A stretch of 38,292 nt of DNA from an uncultured Clostridium sp. (GTDB lineage Bacteria; Bacillota; Clostridia; TANB77; CAG-508): the NCBI GenBank assembly GCA_958413095.1, contig CATYUF010000009.1:1-38292 (forward strand), read 5' to 3'. The notes under the pieces are model-generated. The model saw only the letters and a program-made list of their open reading frames with translations. It searched no databases and was not told the DNA's origin. Position numbers and translations under genes: made by a program. This document shows positions 34,496 through 38,292 of the stretch, piece after piece (positions within the stretch are counted from its first letter, which is position 1; each line of letters starts with the position of its first letter).

Positions 34496-34864
34496 TTATT
34501 TTAATTCAATAACAGCTCCAACTTCTGAGAATTTAGCTTTTAATTCTTCAGCTTCTTCTTTAGAAACTCCTTCTTTAACTGTTTTTGGAGCTCCGTCAAC
34601 TAATTCTTTAGCTTCTTTTAATCCTAATCCTGTTGCATCTCTAACAACTTTGATAACTTTTATTTTTTGGTCTCCAGCTGATGCTAAAACAACATCAAAT
34701 GAAGATTTTTCTTCAGCAGCTCCTCCAGCTACTGCTCCAGCTGCTGGTGCAGCTGCTGCTACTGCAGATACTCCGTATTTTTCTTCGATAGCTTTTACTA
34801 AGTCAGCTAATTCAACAACTGTTAAGTTGTCTATTTCTTCAATTAATTTTTCTATTTTTTCCAT
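34496..34864 (-). CDS. rplL: 50S ribosomal protein L7/L12
   Basis: Stalk protein recruiting translation GTPases; binds as dimers to L10. N-terminal dimer domain (1-35), Ala/Gly-rich hinge (AAAAPAAGAVAGGAA, about 36-50), C-terminal domain with the conserved IKVIKVVRDATGLGLKEAKELVDGAPKTVKEGVSK. 122 aa is standard. ATG behind AGGAGG. Last gene of the operon, 101 nt after rplJ, followed by a terminator. Confidence 0.98.
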   Translation of the reverse strand: MEKIEKLIEEIDNLTVVELADLVKAIEEKYGVSAVAAAAPAAGAVAGGAAEEKSSFDVVLASAGDQKIKVIKVVRDATGLGLKEAKELVDGAPKTVKEGVSKEEAEELKAKFSEVGAVIELK

Positions 34865-34965
34865 TTTAAAATCCTCCTAAATTTATTTTTTAGTGATTTA
34901 AGTTCACTACTCTTTTATTTTTTCTTTATAATTTTTTAATTAACTTAAAATTAGAATATTTCTAA

Positions 34966-35499
34966 TTAAGCTTCTGCTGGTGTTTCTACTGGTGCTTCTG
35001 CTCCAGATTCTTTTTGGATTCTTACTTGATCAAGTGCAACTGCAACTTTTGAAATATTTCCAAGTAAAGCTCCAGCAAGCATTGATAATAATGTTTCTCT
35101 TGATGGTAATTTTGCTAAAGTTATGATTTCTTCAGCTGACATTACTTTACCTTCAATTACTCCACCTTTAATTTTGTAATAATCGTTATTTTTACTAAAA
35201 TTATATATTATTTTTGATGGTTCTAAATAATCTTCATCACTCATTATAACAGCTGTTGGACCTTCTAATTGTTCTTCTAAACCTTCTAATCCACATTCTG
35301 CTAATGCTCTTCTTGTTATATTATTTTTTATAACTGCATATTTTGAGTTTACTTTTCTTAAATCTGTTCTTAATTCTGTTACATCAGTTACATTAATTCC
35401 TCTGTAATCTACTAAAAGTATTAATTTAGCTTCTTTCATTTGTTCTGCTAATTTTTTTACTTCTTCTTTCTTTTGATTTAGTATTTTTTCGCTTGCCAT
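34966..35499 (-). CDS. rplJ: 50S ribosomal protein L10
   Basis: Base of the L7/L12 stalk and autoregulator of rplJL. N-terminal rRNA-binding domain (ILLVDYRGINVTDVTELRTDLRK, about 29-52; YAVIKNNITRRAL) and the C-terminal helix that carries L12 dimers (VAVALDQVRIQKES). 177 aa with a short Ala/Glu/Pro tail. The start ATG follows AGGAGGTGA. Preceded by an L10-binding leader. Confidence 0.98.
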   Translation of the reverse strand: MASEKILNQKKEEVKKLAEQMKEAKLILLVDYRGINVTDVTELRTDLRKVNSKYAVIKNNITRRALAECGLEGLEEQLEGPTAVIMSDEDYLEPSKIIYNFSKNNDYYKIKGGVIEGKVMSAEEIITLAKLPSRETLLSMLAGALLGNISKVAVALDQVRIQKESGAEAPVETPAEA

Positions 35500-35564
35500 T
35501 TATTTCACCTCCTATAAATTTTAGATACCTTTATTTTTTATAAATATTTATCAATTTACATTTC

Positions 35565-35690
35565 TGTAAATAAATAACACTCTTTATATCCTCCCGAGGA
35601 TACAAAGAGTGCTCAATATTACACTATTTATATTTTACCTCGGTAGGACTTCTTTTTGCCTACTGTCTTTGGCTAATATATATTTTATTT
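35565..35690 (-). promoter_or_regulatory. Ribosomal L10 leader of rplJL
   Basis: Minus strand, 35637-35674 carries AGCCAAAGACAGTAGGCA ... AGTCCTACCGAGGT, in which GTAGG pairs with CCTAC; this is the L10-leader pattern. It is followed by a long hairpin CACTCTTTGTATCCTC / GAGGATATAAAGAGTG (35578-35611) and a T-rich stretch, which fits attenuation when L10 or L10-L12 is in excess. Lies between rplA and rplJ. Confidence 0.85.
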
Positions 35691-35691
35691 A

Positions 35692-36375
35692 TTATTTTTG
35701 GTCTATAAATAAGCTTGGTCCCATTGTTGTAGCTATTGCTACACTTTTAATATATTGACCTTTAGCAGCTGCTGGTTTAGCTTTTATGATAGCATTCATT
35801 ATTGTATCATAGTTTTCTGCTAATTTATCAGCTCCAAATGATAATTTTCCAAATCCTAAGTGAATAATATTAGTTTTGTCTAATCTATATTCTACTTTAC
35901 CAGATTTAATTTCATTTATAGCTTTTGTTACATCCATTGTAACTGTTCCTGATTTAGGGTTTGGCATTAATCCTTTTGGTCCTAATACTTTACCTAATCT
36001 ACCAACTACACCCATCATGTCTGGTGTTGCTACTACTACATCATAATCAAACCAGTTGTCATTTTGGATTTTTGGTATTAATTCTTCAGCACCAACATAG
36101 TCAGCTCCTGCTTTTTCAGCTTCTTCTGCTTTTGGTCCTTTAGCGAATACTAAAACTTTTTGTGTTTTACCTGTTCCATTTGGTAATACAACTGTTCCTC
36201 TAACTTGTTGATCAGCATGTTTTGAATCTACACCTAATTTAACATGTAATTCAACTGTTTGATCAAATTTTGTTTTTGGCATTTTTTCCATGATGTCTAA
36301 TGCTTCTTTAACATCATATAATTTAGTTTTATCAACTAATTTTGCACTTTCTGCATATCTTTTTGTCATTTTCAT
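35692..36375 (-). CDS. rplA: 50S ribosomal protein L1
   Basis: Builds the mobile L1 stalk and often represses its own operon. Two-domain protein: blocks TVELHVKLGVDSKHADQQVRGTV, GADYVGAEELIPKIQ, VVATPDMMGVVGRLGKVLGPKGLMPNPKSGTV, and the terminal YIKSVAIATTMGPSL. 227 aa, normal. The first ATG (MKMTKRY) follows AAGGAGG by 7 nt; the second ATG at codon 3 is also possible. Confidence 0.98.
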   Translation of the reverse strand: MKMTKRYAESAKLVDKTKLYDVKEALDIMEKMPKTKFDQTVELHVKLGVDSKHADQQVRGTVVLPNGTGKTQKVLVFAKGPKAEEAEKAGADYVGAEELIPKIQNDNWFDYDVVVATPDMMGVVGRLGKVLGPKGLMPNPKSGTVTMDVTKAINEIKSGKVEYRLDKTNIIHLGFGKLSFGADKLAENYDTIMNAIIKAKPAAAKGQYIKSVAIATTMGPSLFIDQK

Positions 36376-36420
36376 TTTTTTCCTCCTTTGGTTCTAACGA
36401 GCTTTGCTCTCCCACATAAT
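36376..36420 (-). promoter_or_regulatory. Possible L1-binding hairpin before rplA
   Basis: Minus strand GGGAGAGC-AAA-GCTCGTTAGAACC, a GAGC/GCTC stem flanked by G and C runs, lies just before the rplA ribosome binding site. It resembles the L1-target hairpin of rRNA and mRNA; a tentative reading. Confidence 0.4.
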
Positions 36421-36451
36421 ATGATTTTTATATAAATATTAAATATTTATC

Positions 36452-36880
36452 TTATTCTGTAACTACTACACCCATTGATCTAGCAGTACCTTCAACCATA
36501 CTCATAGCTGTTTCGATTGAAGCAGCATTTAAATCTGGCATTTTTTGTTCAGCTATTTCTTTTACTTGAGCTTTAGTTATTTTTGCAACTTTATCTCTAT
36601 TAGGTTTTCCTGAACCTTTTTGAATATTAATAGCTTTTTTAATTAATACAGCAACTGGTGGAACTTTTGTTATAAATTCAAAAGTTTTATCTTTGTATAC
36701 TGTTATAACTACTGGTATAATCATTCCAGGTTGATTTGCTGTTCTATCATTGAATTCTTTTACGAATTGCATAATATTAACACCACTTGAACCTAAAGCT
36801 GGTCCTACTGGTGGAGCTGGAGTTGCTTTTCCTGCTTCTATTTGTAATTTAATAATATTAGTAATTTCTTTTTCTGCCAT
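36452..36880 (-). CDS. rplK: 50S ribosomal protein L11
   Basis: rRNA-binding protein at the GTPase centre, target of thiopeptides with 23S rRNA. KLQIEAGKATPAPPVGPALGSSGVNIMQF (11-39) and the proline pair at the domain hinge are intact; C-terminal domain has GSGKPNRDKVAKIT and GTARSMGV. 142 aa, standard. ATG behind AGGAGGTG. The conserved Pro residues suggest nothing odd for thiopeptide binding. Confidence 0.98.
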   Translation of the reverse strand: MAEKEITNIIKLQIEAGKATPAPPVGPALGSSGVNIMQFVKEFNDRTANQPGMIIPVVITVYKDKTFEFITKVPPVAVLIKKAINIQKGSGKPNRDKVAKITKAQVKEIAEQKMPDLNAASIETAMSMVEGTARSMGVVVTE

Positions 36881-36940
36881 TTTAATGGCACCTCCTTCTT
36901 ATTCTTTGAAAGGTTTTCCCTTCTTTTAATTCCTAATTAA

Positions 36941-37477
36941 TTATTTTATTTTTTGTACTTGTGAAAAATCTAGTTCAACTGGTGTTTCTCTACCAAACAT
37001 TGAAACAAGTACTTTAACTTTATGTTTTTCTTTGTTAATTTCTTGAACTGTTCCTACAAATCCTTCAAATGCACCATTCATTATTTGAACTTGCTCATCT
37101 ACTTCATAATCTACATTTACAGAAACATCTTCAAATCCCATACTTTTAATTTCTTCTTCTGTTAAAGGTATTGGATCTGTACCTGAACCAACAAATCCTG
37201 TAACACCTCTTGTATTTCTTACAATATACCAAGATTGCTCTGTTACAATCATTTTTATTAATACATAACCTGGAAAAACTTTTTTTAGATTTACTTTTCT
37301 CTTTCCTTCTTTTATTTCTATTTGTTCTTCCATTGGAACAATTATATCAAAGAAGTATTCTTCTAGCTCTCTATTTTTTATAGTGTTTTCAAGGTCTTTT
37401 TTTACTTTATTCTCATATCCTGAATATGTATGTACTACATACCATCTAGGTACCATATCATAGTCTTTTTGAGACAT
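36941..37477 (-). CDS. nusG: Transcription antitermination/termination factor NusG
   Basis: Binds RNA polymerase and modulates elongation. N-terminal NGN domain (about 10-115) with RWYVVHTYSGYENKVKKDLE and FPGYVLIKM; KOW domain (about 125-178) with VQIMNGAFEGFVGTVQEIN and the ending LDFSQVQKI. 178 aa, normal. Located between secE and rplK as usual. ATG behind GAGGCTT-like AGAGGAG. Confidence 0.97.
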   Translation of the reverse strand: MSQKDYDMVPRWYVVHTYSGYENKVKKDLENTIKNRELEEYFFDIIVPMEEQIEIKEGKRKVNLKKVFPGYVLIKMIVTEQSWYIVRNTRGVTGFVGSGTDPIPLTEEEIKSMGFEDVSVNVDYEVDEQVQIMNGAFEGFVGTVQEINKEKHKVKVLVSMFGRETPVELDFSQVQKIK

Positions 37478-37500
37478 AGTTAAGCCTCCTCTAAATTAAT

Positions 37501-37917
37501 TTATTCAGCAGTATTTTCTGTGTTATTTGCTGTATTTGTTTCTTCTGCATTATTTGTTTCATTGCTTTCTGAATTGCTTTCATTAGATTGTGCTTCATTT
37601 GTTGAATCAGCATTTTCTGTATCTGTTTCATTTGTTGTATTTGTTGCATTTTCTGAAGCATTTAGAGATTGAACAGATTCTTTAATTTTATCTATTCCAT
37701 TTTTATTAATTGCTTCAAATGTAAAATCTAATACAAAAACTATTAAAGCTGTAATCAAAACAATAGTAATAACTGCTACTGTATTATTTACTAATTGTTT
37801 TGGTGTTGGCCAACTTACTTTTTTTAGTTCAGCCTTTAATCCTTTAAAAAAGCTTTTTTTGTTTTTGCTTTCTTTTTTTATTTCTTTCTTATTAGACTTT
37901 GTATCTTTTTTAGCCAT
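37501..37917 (-). CDS. secE: SecE with a long low-complexity C-terminal tail
   Basis: Essential clamp of the SecYEG channel. Core about 20-78: FFKGLKAELKKVSWPTPKQL (23-42), with the invariant K-VSWP turn, then the membrane helix (about 45-66). The core is normal, but the protein continues for ~60 residues (79-138) made almost only of Asn, Thr, Glu, Ser and Ala. Bacterial one-helix SecE is usually ~60-75 aa, and its C-terminus faces outside, so this tail would be extracytoplasmic. ATG behind AAGGAGG; between rpmG (27 nt) and nusG (23 nt). Confidence 0.95.
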   Translation of the reverse strand: MAKKDTKSNKKEIKKESKNKKSFFKGLKAELKKVSWPTPKQLVNNTVAVITIVLITALIVFVLDFTFEAINKNGIDKIKESVQSLNASENATNTTNETDTENADSTNEAQSNESNSESNETNNAEETNTANNTENTAE

Positions 37918-37944
37918 TTTATTTCCTCCTTAAAATAGCTCATA

Positions 37945-38109
37945 CTATTTTGTTTCTTTATGTGTTGTACGTTTTTTACAGAATTTACAATACTTAACTA
38001 GTTCTAATCTGTCTGTATTGTTTCTTTTATTTTTAGAAGTTACATAATTTCTTCTTTTACATTCTGTACATTCTAATGTTATATTTTCTCTTGGACCTTT
38101 TGCTGCCAT
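37945..38109 (-). CDS. rpmG: 50S ribosomal protein L33
   Basis: 54-aa zinc-ribbon form: two Cys pairs, CTEC (14-17) and CKFC (41-44), so the C+ type that binds Zn. ATG at 38109 behind CGGAGGTG is the real start; an upstream in-frame ATG at 38175 is inside the 5' hairpin and has no site. First gene of the translation/translocation operon. Confidence 0.97.
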   Translation of the reverse strand: MAAKGPRENITLECTECKRRNYVTSKNKRNNTDRLELVKYCKFCKKRTTHKETK

Positions 38110-38149
38110 TTTATATACACCTCCGAATTTTACATTACTTTTTAAACGA

Positions 38150-38182
38150 TGTGAGCATATGTCCGTAATATACATATGCTCA
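38150..38182 (-). promoter_or_regulatory. 5' hairpin of the rpmG operon transcript
   Basis: GAGCATATG / CATATGCTC with an 11-nt loop lies at or within a few nucleotides of the predicted 5' end. Such 5' hairpins often protect mRNA from decay; not followed by a T run. Confidence 0.6.
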
Positions 38183-38185
38183 ACT

Positions 38186-38214
38186 ATTTTATCATTTTTT
38201 TTTACTTATGTCAA
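38186..38214 (-). promoter_or_regulatory. Consensus promoter of the rpmG-secE-nusG-rpl operon
   Basis: Minus strand TTGACA, 17-nt A-rich spacer, TAAAAT. Transcription would start near 38178, about 70 nt before rpmG. It is among the best promoter matches in the window, in keeping with heavy expression. Confidence 0.85.
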
Positions 38215-38292
38215 TAATATTATTGCATTTTTTTACCTTTTATAAATTGCAATAATAAGTGTCGCACTTTTTGTAATAAAATCACAAAATTA

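Noticed and set aside
38110..38175. Longer N-terminus for L33
   Set aside because: It lies in the 5' hairpin, has no ribosome binding site, and L33 homologues start at MAAKGPR-like sequence.

Overview
The window is strongly A+T-rich bacterial chromosome from a low-G+C Gram-positive lineage, most likely an anaerobic, uncultured-type Clostridia. The grounds are Gly-Gly-Ala-Gly-Gly type ribosome binding sites before nearly every gene, two sortases with an LPXTG substrate, a dockerin/cohesin set, rubredoxin, archaeal-type ProS, MutS2, DUF421/DUF4363 genes of spore-formers, and a 2,4-diaminopentanoate dehydrogenase-like enzyme. The exact taxon cannot be named from this sequence alone. Most genes lie on the minus strand.

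Layout. 1-2.1 kb: accessory island with a toxSAS/Panacea toxin-antitoxin operon whose RelA/SpoT-like toxin is split by a frameshift. 2.2-8 kb: surface locus (rubredoxin, membrane cohesin/cadherin-like protein, dockerin-bearing glucosaminidase, sortase, LPXTG-anchored cohesin protein). 8.2-9.6 kb: asnS. 9.7-10.2 kb: a compact unit with a strong promoter, a predicted ~78-nt RNA ending in a perfect terminator, a 128-bp repeat, and an opposing 36-codon gene whose start region is complementary to that RNA. 10.4-13.7 kb: MBOAT/DHHW O-acylation pair and DUF4358 lipoprotein-like gene. 13.8-19 kb: proS, scpB, a conserved-looking 52-aa gene, an unusual switchable hairpin and mutS2. 19-22 kb: second copy of the 128-bp repeat, then divergent secF-secD and an HD hydrolase. 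22-25 kb: alpha/beta hydrolase, a decayed ORF6N-type phage gene, a PemK/MazF-like toxin and two identical tRNA-Gly(UCC) genes. 25-32 kb: Lon-family protease, DUF4363/DUF421, holin-like membrane protein, second sortase and a GT-C glycosyltransferase. 32-38 kb: Ord-like dehydrogenase, mtnN, and the rpmG-secE-nusG-rplK-rplA-rplJ-rplL operon with a consensus promoter and an L10 leader.

How the parts may work together. The 2.4-8 kb locus encodes one dockerin enzyme and two cohesin proteins attached by different means (peptidoglycan by sortase; membrane by a C-terminal helix), with the sortase in the same operon. This looks like a small cell-surface scaffold for a peptidoglycan-active enzyme rather than a cellulosome. 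The 9.7-10.2 kb unit resembles convergent antisense-RNA controlled small-peptide loci in architecture, though its peptide is not a typical membrane toxin. The translocation genes are also unusual: SecE has a long low-complexity extracellular tail, SecD has a similar insert, and SecF is short and lacks the usual last helices.
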